Positions 33,804-44,595 of a stretch of 59,785 bases of DNA are shown here, piece by piece (the stretch's first letter is position 1; the number at the start of each line of letters is the position of its first letter). Made by a program: the position numbers and the translations under genes. This DNA is from Acanthamoeba castellanii str. Neff (taxonomy: Eukaryota > Discosea > Longamoebia > Acanthamoebidae), in the NCBI RefSeq assembly GCF_000313135.1, contig NW_004457554.1, positions 151,688 to 211,472 on the forward strand. The letters are read 5' to 3'. The notes beneath the pieces are model-generated. The model searched no databases, had not been told where the DNA came from, and worked only from the letters and a program-made list of their open reading frames with translations.

Positions 33804-36661
33804 CTAGGCCTCGTTGCTGGTGGTCGTGGTGCTGGTGGTGGGCGAAGCGGAGGTGCGATAGCCCTGGATGTGAAGGAGCGGGAGCACGGCCTTGAGCGAG
33901 GAGTGCCCGCGGATGGGCAGCTCCAGGTGGAGCTCGTAGCTGTCGACCAGCGGCTGCATCAATGCAGAAGAAGACGACGATGACGATGATGAAGACGACA
34001 ATGATGAAGATGACGATGACGATGATGATGATGAAGAAAAAGAAGATGATGATGATGAAAGTGAAGATGGTGGTGGAAAGAGGTGGAGCCTGGAGGGAAG
34101 GCGGAAGGCAAAGGTGCCCTCCTCCCTGCGCCGGCCCTCGATGGGGAACGAGATGGTGCCCTCGGTCGACGAGAAGCTGGTGTGGGAGTAGTAGCCCAGC
34201 GGGACCGCCTTCTTGCCCTTCACGCCCCGGAACGAAATGATCAGACACCGAATCGTCTTTGATGACCGATTGTCGATACTCACTGCGTGCGCACACGACA
34301 CGACACGACACGATACGACACACAACGCGCGTGAGCAGGTGCGAAAAATATCAGTGTGTGTGCGGCGGTGCGTGTGCGGGCGTGTACCGGCGAGGTCGAT
34401 CTGGCTGCCCGGGTGGAAGAGGGCCTGGGTGAGGGAGCACGTGAAGTTGACGGTCTTCCTCGAATTCCAGAACTTTTTGGTCACGCGCACGGTCTGGAGG
34501 CCGTTGTCGCCGATCAGGCTGCCCGACACCGACATGTCCAGCCGTCGCTTCTCCGTCTTTGTCCGCGTCACCTCTATTACCCCCCCCCCATTTAACCACC
34601 GCACACACCGCACACACACACCGCACACACATACCGCACACACATACCGCACACCGCACACGCACCTGGGGAGAGCGGGTCCTTGCCGGGCTTGCCGCTG
34701 GTGGTGGTGGTGCTGCCGGCGGCGGCGGCCTGGCTTGCTGCGGTGAGGGGTGAGGTGGTGGTGGCGGTGGTTGGCGTCGAGGAGAAGGAGCGGAGGGTGA
34801 CGGCGTCGCCGGCGTTGTAGAGGTCCACCGCTGCGTAGAACCCAACTGACGCGACGCTGCGGCCGTCCGCGAGCACCGTCGGCACGTGTGCGACCACGCC
34901 CTGGTCGTGATCTGCACCACTCCAGCTTTCAGTCCTGTGTGTGCGTGTGCGGTCGTGCGTGTGCGGTCGTGCGTGTGCGTGTGCGTGCGGGGTACCGTTG
35001 ATTGAAATGGCGAGGGTGCCTTCGTCAATGTTGAAAGTGCAGGCGATCAATCGCACGTCGATTCCTTGCAGAACGCATTGGATTCTTGCCAGCGTGGACA
35101 CGCCTGAAACCCGCACGCACCACCCAAACCAAACCAAACCAAACCAAGTAAAACACAAATAAACCGAATTGAATTGAATTAATTTATAGTCTGTAACTAA
35201 CATGTTCAGTAATGTAACACACATGTTCAGTATGGTTGCACGCACCCTTGTGGTAAATACTGCGCTGGTTGATGTGGTACAGCCAGGCGTTGTCAGACAA
35301 CCAGCTCGGGCTTGTAGACACGTCCATGCCCGCCCTGGCGAAGGCACACACCGCACACGCACACACGCACACGCACACAGCGTGAGACAGAAGCCCACCA
35401 GACAAATAAATGACGAGCACCAAGCCGTACATGCACACGCCGACCATGATGTCGCCCGGGCTGTTGGCCGCGTGCGTGATTTCAACGGTCCACGTGTGCG
35501 TGCCCTTCCGCATCAGCTGACCTCCGAGCACCGTACACCTGCCCCACCCCACCCCATCCCATTGCACATTCCATTCATTCATGTGAGCGCCTGTTCACTT
35601 ATAATTCCGCACGACACACACCGCACACGCACGGCGCGCGGCGACCAAAGTGAACCGGAAGCGCACCAGAGCTCGGGTGCGACTTTCTTCGCCGTGTTGA
35701 TGCGCCCGTTCACGGCCTCTATCGTTTGATGTTTCCTGATACCGCGACAAATGACCATGTTAGTGCATCGCGCTGTGTGCGGTGGTGCGTGTGCGTGTGC
35801 GTGTGCGTGTGTCGTGTGTGTGTGCGTGTGCGTGTGCGTGTGCGTGTGTGCGTACCAAGAGAAGTTCCATCGGCAGGGTAGCCCGAAAAAGAAGAAGTAC
35901 TTCCACACGTACTTGTCCATGCTGGCGAGTAGAGCGCTGGCATAGTCCGAATTCCGCCCCTTGCCGTGGGCCTTTTTCTTCCCCCCTCCGCCGGCACTGT
36001 TGCCGCCGCCGCCGCCGCCGCTGCTGTTCGTGTTCTTCCGCCGCCGCTTGAAGGCCGACAGGAACAGCGGCGGCGGCGACGACAGCGGCGACGACGCCGA
36101 CTGGGCCTCGATGCTCTCGTACGTAATCTGCTTGACCTGATCTTCAGCGAAGTGCTGGGGCGCTGCCGTTCGGTCATCGCCGTCTCCGTCGCCATCGTGG
36201 CCGTCGCGGTCGCGGTCGCGGTTGTGGTGGTGGTCGGCGTGGCCCTGGTCCCGCTTGATGGTGGCGAGGCACAGGCGCTTCCACAGAAAGTTGTCTGAGG
36301 CCAGCTCGTAGAGGTGCCGACTGGCCTGGCCCACGCGCAGAAGGTCGTTGTGCGGCAAAAACGAAAGAATGTTGAGAATGAGCTCGGCCACCAGGTCGCC
36401 CAGGCCGAGATCGCCGGCGCCGGCGCTGGAGTCCACCAGCGCCGTTGATGACGTGTCACTGGCCACGGCCACGGCTTCGATTTCTGTCGACGACACGCAA
36501 GCGCCGGGGCGTCGCCGGTGCGGCGGGAGGGTACCGCGGTAGTTGATGGTGTTGGTGGTGATCTTCTTCACGAGAAACTTGGGCAGTCGCTCGGCGTAGT
36601 CGGGCAACACGTCCACGTGATCCACGATCGTATCGACGCATATGTCCTCCAACATCATCAT
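33804..36661 (-). CDS. F-box-SPRY-arrestin-like fusion protein
   Basis: From ATG 36661 (MMMLEDICVDTIVDHV). An F-box follows at about residues 95-140: LVAELILNILSFLPHNDLLR, ASRHLYELASDNFLWKRL. A disordered His/Asp/Gly linker comes next. A SPRY/B30.2 domain spans several exons: WCASGSLWSP, VLGGQLMRKGTHTWTVEI, GDIMVGVCMYG, SWLSDNAWLYHINQRSIYHKG, STLARIQCVLQGIDVRLIA, FNIDEGTLAISIN and VGFYAAVDLYNAGDAVTL. A phase-1 intron (about 34672-34574) joins GKDPLSP to EVTRTKTEKRRLDMSVSGSL, and an arrestin-C-like domain follows. Its segments are LIGDNGLQTVRVTKKFWNSR, LTQALFHPGSQIDLA, VSIDNRSSKTIRCLIISFRG and QPLVDSYELHLELPIRG. It ends SNEA with a TAG at 33804-33806. F-box plus SPRY recalls FBXO45; an arrestin module would add cargo or receptor recognition to an SCF ligase. 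That role is inference. Confidence 0.85.
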
Positions 36662-36727
36662 CGCGCCACCGCACTAAACATGGTCCATATATACAATATA
36701 TATATATAATAAACATAAAACGCTTAG

Positions 36728-38525
36728 TCAATTCAGGTCAAACGAGCACCGACCTGGTCTCCACAAGTCAAGAAGGGGAAGGGAACAGCGCACCAGCCAA
36801 GGGTGGCGCAGGGCCTGCCGGGCCGTTGGCCGCTTTGCCGGGTCGTTGGCCAGCAGGCTCACCAGGAAGCACTTGGCTGAAGCAGACCACCAGCGATTGA
36901 CGATTGCGTGGTCAGTGAACGAAGAAGAAGAAGAAGAAGAAGAAGCAGATTACGACTTACCGGATTCGGACACATCGAGCCAACAGTCACCGGTGAAATC
37001 GAGCCGCGGCGAGGTGCAGGCGCGACCTGGTGACATCATCGGCTCGCTGATGGTCATCGCCTCCGCGCCCGTACTCGCGATGATCATCATGTCGTCGCGA
37101 CGGAGCGCAAACTCGGCGGCGGCGCTGCTGCCAGCGGCGGCAAAGTAGGGATGCGACGGCACACCGCCGGAGAGCAGCATGAACGCGATCGTGCCGATTT
37201 GCCACACGTCGCTCTTCGACGTGTCCCACATGGAACGCGCCCCGGGCGAGCCGTCCATGACGCCGGCAGCGGCGACCGCCGCTGATGACGCAGCAGACTC
37301 GCCCTGCGAAGCGGCCGCGTCGCTTGCTGCGTTGCCTGCGGACAAGGTGGAGTAGGTGGCGCCGCACCGCTCCATTTGCAGCACTTCGGGCGCGGTGTAG
37401 CACAGCGGCGCCGACATGTCGCTGAAGCCGTTGGTGTCCACGTTTCGCTCCTTGGCCCTGCGCACATCCCATCAATCAACAATTGAGTCTCTCATCACTG
37501 GTCGTGCGTCATGCGTGTGTGCGGTGTGCGCGTGTGTCATGTGTCATGTGTCGTGTGTGCGTGTGCGCGCGCGCGTGTGTGTCATGCGTGTGCGTCTGTG
37601 TGTTGTGTGTTCGCGCAGTGAAGCTGTTGCTTGTTGTACATGTTCTGCGCGATGATGAGGAAGAGATCGGGAAGCGAGAGGGAGTAGCGCGGCGAGGCTG
37701 CGTCTCCGTCGACGCTCGCGTTCTCCATGAACACGACGTCGGGGCGGATGGCCAGACCCACCCCATGGCTCTGCAGGCACGTCGCAATGTAGAGCAGTTG
37801 TTGCTGGTGCCGTGCACACCCACCACCGTGGAAGTGAGTCCCAACGCAAATAAATAAACTTAGAAATAAAATAAATTAAAATAAATCAGAGAAAGAGACG
37901 AAAATGGACGTGTACCACCAGAGGTATAACTTCGGCTTCCTTGAACCGGCCTCTACGGAGCACTTCATCATAGAGCCTCGTTCCTGCGCACTCACAATTC
38001 AGTAAGACCCACCGCACACACCGCACACACCGCACACACCGCACACACCGCACACACCGCACACACCGCACACACCCGATTCTTAGAATAAATAAGAAAG
38101 AAAGAAAGAAAGGTACCTCGCAAGTGATCGGACATGACGCAGAGCTCTTCGTCGTCTTCGTAGACGTGGCGGAGGCGCGCGATGTGTGGGTGGTCGGCCA
38201 TGCGCTGGTGGACCTGGACGGCCTCGCGCAGGCACTGGAGCCAGGCCTCCTCGCACTGCCCGGCCTTGAGCACCCGCAGCATCGAGTAGAGCCGCGGCCC
38301 GTGGGCTGGTGTAGAGGAAGGCGATGCAGAGGAGGAAGAGGTAGCGGACCGGCGGTCTACGACGACGGCGCGTATGTGGTGGCTGTTGTTTTGGATGAGG
38401 TCGCGCAGCTCGTAGAGGTGGTCCATCTTGTTGTGTTGCAGCTTGGCGTTGTTGAAGCCGGGCGGTAGGCCGCTCCCCTCGTTGCAGCCTTTGTTGGGCC
38501 AAATCGTGCGCCCCAACCACTCCAT
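36728..38525 (-). CDS. protein pseudokinase
   Basis: Kinase-fold protein from ATG 38525 (MEWLGRTIWPNKGCNEG). The N-lobe keeps a candidate ATP lysine (YSMLRVLKAGQ) and alpha-C Glu (CLREAVQVHQRMADHPHIARL). The C-lobe keeps an APE-like APLCYTAPEVLQM, SDVWQIGTIAFMLLSGGVPS and the alpha-I element LLANDPAKRPTARQALRHPW. The catalytic loop exon (about 37825-37620) reads SHGVGLAIRPDVVFMENAS where HRDLKPEN is expected, so His, Arg, catalytic Asp and Asn are all replaced. The DFG position reads YSLSLPDLFLI. This is a predicted pseudokinase, best placed near CAMK-like kinases. The insert between APE and SDVW is Ala/Ser-rich. The protein stops at 36728-36730. A 9-mer intronic satellite lies at 38012-38076. 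Confidence 0.82.
38012..38076. repeat. CCGCACACA nonamer tandem repeat
   Basis: About seven direct copies of CCGCACACA inside an intron of the pseudokinase gene. There are no spacers, so this is a minisatellite and not a CRISPR array. Confidence 0.9.
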
Positions 38526-38859
38526 CTTCTGTTTGTTTCTTTTAAAAACAAAATAAATAAAAAAATATAGGATCTATCAATGCAGCGACCGAAATATGTG
38601 AAAGCGTTTCAATGCGCAGCAGTTGAAGAAATCCTCGCAGACACCATCTAGTGACCTGCCAACCTTCGTTGCTTTCACTTTCTTTGTTGGCCCAGACCTT
38701 CTTTCGCTGGCCTGCGAAAATTTCCCATACATGAAAGAATGCTGGCAACATTCCACACACACTGTGTGGAATTTGACCAATGCAGCTGCAGTTTTGGCGC
38801 CAAGGACCAGAAGAATCCATCTTCGTGTAGACGCATCGCAGGCCTGCCGCATCACATCA
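38526..38859. promoter_or_regulatory. divergent intergenic region
   Basis: 334 bp between the start codons of the pseudokinase (minus) and Nup62 (plus). Nothing coding was recognised; it should contain both promoters. Confidence 0.4.
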
Positions 38860-41321
38860 ATGGGTATGCTGCCAAGCTCCTTCTCTCCCCTTTGTTGGGT
38901 AGTAGTCGTGCCACGGCTTACTAGGTGGCCCTACGTTGAATTTCTGTTTTGCATTTTTCTCACTCCATTATCTACCCCCTCTTCCGCATCAAGCCTTCAC
39001 CTTTGGATCTACGACCGGGACTGCCGGGAGTAGCTTCTCGTTCGGTGGCGGTGATGGATCCACTGGTGCCGCCGCCCCTTCATTCTCATTTGGTGCCCTC
39101 GCGGCCGCTGGCACCGGCGGAGCTGCTGCCGCTACTCCCTCAACCTCGGCCTTCAGCTTCGGTGGCGCAGCTCCTTCTGCCGCTGCCCCCGCTGCTGCGG
39201 CTGCTCCGGCCAGCGGTGGTTTCTCGCTCTCCTTCGGTGGTGCCCCTGCTGGCGGTGCCTCGACTGGTGCTGCCGCCGCGCCCAGCTTCAGCTTCGGAGG
39301 TACCACGGCAGCTCCTGCCGCCGGTGCGACTACTACCGCTGCTGCCGCGCCTAGCTTTAGCTTTGGAGGCACGACGGCCCCTGCCGCTGCGACCACTACT
39401 GCGGCCGCTGCGCCCAGCTTCAGCTTTGGTGGCGCCGGCACCGCCCCAGCGGCGACGTCCGCCACGGCAGCGCCGGCTTCGACTACGAGCTTCAGCTTCG
39501 CTCCTGCGGCGGCGACTACAGGCTCAACCACGACGAGCGCCGCTCCTTTGTTCAGCCTCGGCGGTGCGACCTCCTCTTCGACCACTGCCGCCTCGGCGCC
39601 TGCGGCAGCATCGACCGCCGCTCCCTCGACCAGCTTCTCGTTCAACCTGGGCGGCGCCACCGATACAAGCAGCGCCACCGGCTCATCGACCACCGCAGCT
39701 GCGACCTCGGCGCCCAGCACCTCGTTCAGCTTTGGCGCGGGGACCACAGCCGCTGGCACCACCAGCGCTGCGCCGTCGACGTCCACGACTGACAGCGCCA
39801 CCAGCACGACTGGCGCTGCAGGCGGATTCAGCCTGGGCGGATCGCTCTTTGCGCCTGCCGCCACTTCGGCGGCGTCCACGTCATCGGCCGCAACCGATTC
39901 AACCACTACAGGCGGAATTGCGGGACTTAGCTGGGGAGCGGGCTCCGCCGCGGCATCTTCCTCGTCTTCGTCGGCTTCGACCTCCACCGCGCCCACCTCC
40001 TTCAGCTTCGATGGGCTGGCTACGACTGCGGCAGCCACGCCAAGCAAGGGTACTTCTCTTTTGTTCACACGAATGTCTTGTGAGTTGAATCAATGACCTC
40101 GCCTCTCTTTCTGCCCGTGTTGCTGTGTTTTCTCTCCTCAGAGACCGCCAAGCCTACCTCGGCCAAAGCTAAGGAAATCCGTACGTGAGACTCTCATTCG
40201 TGTGAAGAACAAGAAACGCGAGTCGCGCTGCCGTAAGTCTTAGATGCTGATGCACCATCATCTTGTGTGTGTGTCGTGTGTGTGTCGCACAGAGGTGACT
40301 GCGGCGCTGAAGAACAAGACTTTCGAAGAGATCATGAACATGTGGGGCCGCGAGTTGGAGGACCAAACAATCACCTTCCGCAAGCAGGCTCTCGAGCTCT
40401 CCAAGTGGGACAAAATGCTCCTCGACAACAGCGGAAAGGTTCGAACTCGCTATTAGACACTCAGTCCTTGCGTGTGTTTCTCTCTTTCGCCGTGGTGTGT
40501 GATGGTCCTCACCCATCCTCTCGAACAGATCATGGCCCTGCACGGAAGTGTCAAGAAGGTGGAAGTCGCGCAGAAGACGCTCGACTCCAACCTCGAGATC
40601 ATCTCCAGGCAGCAGGATGAGCTGCACCAGCTGGTATGCGACTCTTGCCCTCTATCGCTATATCTCTATGGCATGCCATACGCACACGGCCCACGAGCTT
40701 GTGAGCTAAACCTCAACTCGCTCGTTTCCTCGCTATTTTGACGGCAGTTGGAGCAATTGGAGAACGAGGTGGACAAGGTGTACACTGCGCGAACAAGCAA
40801 CGGGCAGCTGGGCGGCGCTGATTCCGAAAGAGAGAGCGGGTACGCGATTTCAATCTAAATGATAAGCTTGGTTGTGTTTTCATGTTTCGTTTCTCTGACT
40901 TTATCGATCACGTCGTTGTGTCGTCTCAAGATACGCGCTGGCCGAGGAGATCAACTCGGACCTCGACCAGATGGCCAACACGCTCAAGGACCACATCAAC
41001 AAGCTCAACGCTGCGCACACCAGCGCCGCCGACTCTGACAACCCCGTACGCAGTTTCCCTCGGCCACCACAGACTACAATCAGTTTGCGAGGTCGCTTTA
41101 CTCACCGTGTGTCGTGTGTCGTGTGTCGTGTGTCGTGTGTCGTGGAACAGGTGTATCAAATTGTGGAGATCCTGAATGCGCATCTGCATTCGCTGCAGTG
41201 GGTGGAGGACAACTCGAACCAGCTGCATAGCAAGCTCAAGACCCTCCGCACGCAGTTCAAGGCCCACCAGGACCAGCAGGACCACCTCAGGAGGATCCGA
41301 AACGACTACTACTACAAATAA
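38860..41321 (+). CDS. NUP62: nucleoporin Nup62/Nsp1
   Basis: Central-channel FG nucleoporin of the nuclear pore. A tiny first coding exon (ATG G, 38860-38863) splices through GTATGC...CAAG to 38994, giving MAFTFGSTTGTAGSSFSFGG. The large second exon (38994-40049) holds about ten FSFGG / FSLGG repeats in an Ala/Thr/Ser-rich background, the karyopherin-binding mesh. The C-terminal exons encode the Nsp1-type coiled coils: FEEIMNMWGRELEDQTITF (hallmark WxxELE segment), LELSKWDKMLLDNS, IMALHGSVKKVEVAQKTLDS and LEQLENEVDKVYTAR. They continue through YALAEEINSDLDQMANTLKD and IVEILNAHLHSLQWVEDNS, ending RIRNDYYYK. These coils form the Nup62-Nup58-Nup54 trimer. All joins are phase-compatible. Polyadenylation-like AATAAAATAAATAA follows near 41433. 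Confidence 0.95.
41106..41144. repeat. (GTGTCGT)n heptamer intronic repeat
   Basis: Tandem heptamers in a Nup62 intron, the same unit as 31784-31843. Confidence 0.85.
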
Positions 41322-41554
41322 CCATCGAGAAGTACACATCCTCCATCCATGCCGTCCTCTCCTCTTTTATCGCTTCTACTTCAACTACAACTACGACCAG
41401 CCTCTTCTACTCGCCCGTCCTGATTCGTATGCAATAAAATAAATAATTTAAACACTTGTGTACGGAATGTTAGAATTTTATCTTTCATTATTGTGACTCC
41501 TTGGCACCAGTTCAGTCTTCTTTCTTGTGCACACAGCTCGAACAACAGCAAAAG

Positions 41555-44050
41555 ATGGAGGACAGCAACAACGACGCGTCGACGAAGGAGCCGACCAGCA
41601 GCAGCAAGCTGGCGAAGAAGAAGGGGAGCGCGGGGAGCGGCGGGAGGTCGTCCGCGCTCGAGCGGCTGCGTGCGGCCAAGGCCAGCCTCGAGGAGCAGAA
41701 GGGCAAGAGCGCCTCGGCCCGCAGCACCTTCAAGGCCCACACCATGAGCTCCGCCGACCGCAACGAGTTCCGCCAACTGCGCGACCAAATGGCCGCCTCC
41801 TCTTCTTCTTCTTCATCGTCTTTGCCAACCTCTGATGACTCTTCGTCGTCGTCATCATCATCACCGTCATCGACGCCTCATCTGCGGTCATCGGCCTCGA
41901 GCGACTTTCTGCGCCGAATGCGCGAAGAGAAGCTCGGCGGCGGCGGCGCACCGGCGTCGGAGGCCGATGCGGGAGGCAGCCAAGAGCTCAAGCGGAGCGG
42001 CAGCGGCGTGGGCAGCTTCTTCCGCGAGGAGCGCAAGCGACTGCAGCAGTCGGCCGGTGGCGAGGGCTCCGGCTCCGGGTCGCTGGTCAGGCGGGGCCAG
42101 GCCGAAGCCGCCGCCGGGTCGGCGGCCGACGAGGCTTCGTCCGCTCCGGCGGCGTCGGTGCTGGACGTGCTGCAGGCCGGCAGCGTCGAGCTCCAAAACA
42201 GCGAAAAGTCGTCGTCGTCGTCGTCGTCTTCGTTCTCTTCGTCAGCTTCGTCTTCGTTCTTGGCGCCGACGGGGAAGGGGACGGCGGCGCAGTGGCTGAG
42301 CGCGAAGGAGCAGAAGCGGTCCCTGTCGACGATCAAGCGGACCAAGGAGGAGAAGCTCAAGGCCCTGGAGCAGCTCCAGAGCCAGCTCCAGCAGAAGAGA
42401 GCCGACATCAACGCCCACAAGGAGAAGCAGCAACAGAACGACGAGCTCCTCGCCAAGATGGTTCGTGTCGTGTCGTGCCACGTGTCATTCGTATCGCGTG
42501 CGTGTCGTGCCGTGTGTCGTGCCACGTGCGGTTTGGAATGTGTGGTTCTGATGAGGAATGTGTGAGGAACGCGCAGGTCTCGAAATCGATCATCATCGCG
42601 CCGGTGGTGGCCCGCGGTTCGCGTATGGTGGGCAAGTCCATCATCGTGCCGCGCACCACCGCCACCGAAGAAGACGGCGCCCCGCCATCGCCGCCCAAGC
42701 CCGCCCCGCCCGCCTCGACGCTGTCGACGTCGGTCGGCGGCGGCGCTGGCCCGGCCAAGTCGAGACTGGCGTTGCCGGCGCTGACCGTTACGCCGTCGGC
42801 CGGTGATGATGATGATGGCGACGAAGATGAGAAGATGATGAAGAAGAAGAAGGCAATGTCGAACAAGGAGAAGGACGACAGTAAGCAGCGGGTGAAGGAG
42901 GCGAAGAAGAAGAAGCGCGAGGAGAAGATGATGGACGACATGGAGCGGCAGCTGCTCAAGGAGAGCCGCAAGATGGATGAGGAGAAGAAGAACATCCAAA
43001 TCGACAACCAGCTCTCCACCTTCCTCACCTCGCTCCTCACCCTCGAATCTGGTACACCCTTCGCTCGACTTGTGTCGTGTGCGGTGTATGTCGTGTGTGT
43101 CGTGTGTGGCTTGTGTGTCGTGTGTCGTGCTGCACTGAAGCGTGTGTGGCGTTTCATTTTTATCAGGATTTCGCACGGTGGAGAAGGAGAAGATTGAGGC
43201 GCTAAAGAAGCTCGACGCGGCCGACCGCGAGCGCGAATACCTGGGCACATTCCTCGTGTGCCTCCTGGAGAACATCAAGCGCGTCAACGAGGGCGTGCGT
43301 GACGTCATCCAGTCCCACACCGCCGCCGAACCTTCACACATCGTCGCTGCTCGACGACATCAAGAAGCGGCAGCAGGAGATGGAGGAGATCGTATCTGCC
43401 ACCACTTCATTCCTGGGCTCGGCCGCCCTGGCGACCTCGGCCGACCCCACCACCCAGTCGCCAGGTCCCCGGGCGGGGCTGTCGCTTTCGTATTCGTCTT
43501 CGTTTTCGTCGTCGTCGTCGCGACCGCAGCTCTGCCTTCGCTCTCCTCGTTCCCGTCGTTCGCCTCCCTGTCCGACTTGCGCGCGGCGACGACCGCGGCT
43601 CCCGCCGACTCGCCGGCGCCCCCCGCGCCGCCACCGCCCAGTGCCGAGATGACGTCATCATCGTCACCGCCATCATTGGCTCCGCCGCCCACTCCGCCGG
43701 CGGCCGCGGCTTCCGGGGTTGCGCCACCAATGCCGCCGCCGGCCGCGGCCGCGGGTGGCGATGGCGAACCACGGGGTGCCATGCTGGCGCAGATCCGCTC
43801 GGGCGGCTTCGACCTGAAGAAAGTGGAACGACGCCCTCCAGGTATGACACACCTACATTCGAGTGTTGCTTGACTTACGCATGTTGACACGCACACGCAC
43901 ACGACGCACACGCACGCAGCACCGCCGCCGCCTTCGACGGCCGGCAATCTCTTCCAGTCGCTGCAGGACACGTTGGTGGCGGCCATGAACGTGCGCAAGC
44001 TCGCCATGCAGGGCGATGACGACGACCCCGGCGACGACGAGTGGGACTGA
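41555..44050 (+). CDS. WASP-superfamily-like Arp2/3 activator (WH2-central-acidic tail)
   Basis: Probable nucleation-promoting factor. Exon 1 (41555-42460) is a Ser-rich protein with charged helices (SFFREERKRLQQ, EEKLKALEQLQSQLQQKRAD). Exon 2 (from 42577) begins VSKSIIIAPVVARGSRMVGK and ends in strong coiled coil (EKMMDDMERQLLKESRK...NIQIDNQL). Then come FRTVEKEKIEALKKLDAADR and LGTFLVCLLENIKRVNEG. Two short introns (about 43293-43362 and 43464-43530) restore frame, giving KRQQEMEEIVSATTSFLG and then a Pro-rich stretch (PPAPPPPSAE, PPPTPPAAA). The C terminus is V-C-A-like: WH2 motif MLAQIRSGGFDLKKVERR, amphipathic central helix LFQSLQDTLVAAMNVRKLAM and acidic tail DDDDPGDDEWD with the penultimate Trp. 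No WH1, GBD or SCAR/WASH head was recognised. The activity is inferred from the tail. Confidence 0.8.
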
Positions 44051-44149
44051 GCTCCGCAAATGCTTGTTTGCGAATTAATTTTCTTTCTGTTTTTACAATA
44101 TAGTTAATTTAGGATTGTACAAGGGGCTCTGGGGGGGGGGCAACATGGT

Positions 44150-44434
44150 CTAGGGCAGGTCGGTGAGGCTCTTCTTGGGCGGTGGTGGTTTATCGAAGGT
44201 GGTGGGTGTTTTGACGGTGGCCGCCTTGTACTTGCCATCTGACAGAGAGTTAGGTGAGTTGAAAGTGAAAAGAAAGGTCAAAACGAGAAGATGACGCGTC
44301 GTACCGTGCGCGGTGTGACCGCCGCCAGAGTGACCGTTGGTCTTCCACGTCTTCTTCTCCTCGCCCACCTTGTAGTCGGGCTTGGGATTGGCGTCCGCAA
44401 TCTTCTGCTCCCACTTGTTCACCTTGCTCGCCAT
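44150..44434 (-). CDS. small Lys/Pro-rich hypothetical protein
   Basis: Two exons on the minus strand encode about 75 residues. Exon 1 from ATG 44434 encodes MASKVNKWEQKIADANPKPD, YKVGEEKKTWKTNGHSGGG. After an intron of about 60 bp, the second exon encodes DGKYKAATVKTPTTFDKPPP and ends KKSLTDLP. The protein is highly polar with Trp-centred repeats, without a signal peptide or membrane segment. It may be an intrinsically disordered small regulator. I do not recognise it; it is not actobindin by sequence. Confidence 0.6.
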   Translation of the reverse strand: MASKVNKWEQKIADANPKPDYKVGEEKKTWKTNGHSGGGHTAHGTTRHLLVLTFLFTFNSPNSLSDGKYKAATVKTPTTFDKPPPPKKSLTDLP

Positions 44435-44595
44435 ATCTATTCTTCCTCTTCTCGTACACTCTCTTCTCTCTTTGTTGCCTTCCTCTTGCTGCTCTCTTTC
44501 TGCTTTGTGCACCAACCAACCGGCGTTGGGCCAACCAGAATAAAATTATTACCGTGTTGGTTTTTTCCAGGCAGCGAAACCCCCTTTTTTCTGGT

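Noticed and set aside
38012..38076. Regular short direct repeats resembling a CRISPR array
   Set aside because: The nonamer copies are contiguous with no unique spacers and lie in an intron of a eukaryotic gene.
38542..38855. Two short minus-strand open frames upstream of the pseudokinase
   Set aside because: They lie in the divergent promoter interval, overlap each other in different frames, and show no domain or splice link.
41878..43341. 487-codon minus-strand open frame under the WH2-tail gene
   Set aside because: It runs through predicted plus-strand introns and exons alike and has a Ser/Arg shadow composition.
44150..44434. Actobindin-like or thymosin-like actin-binding peptide
   Set aside because: The small Lys/Pro-rich protein lacks the LKHAET/LKKTET actin-binding motif.
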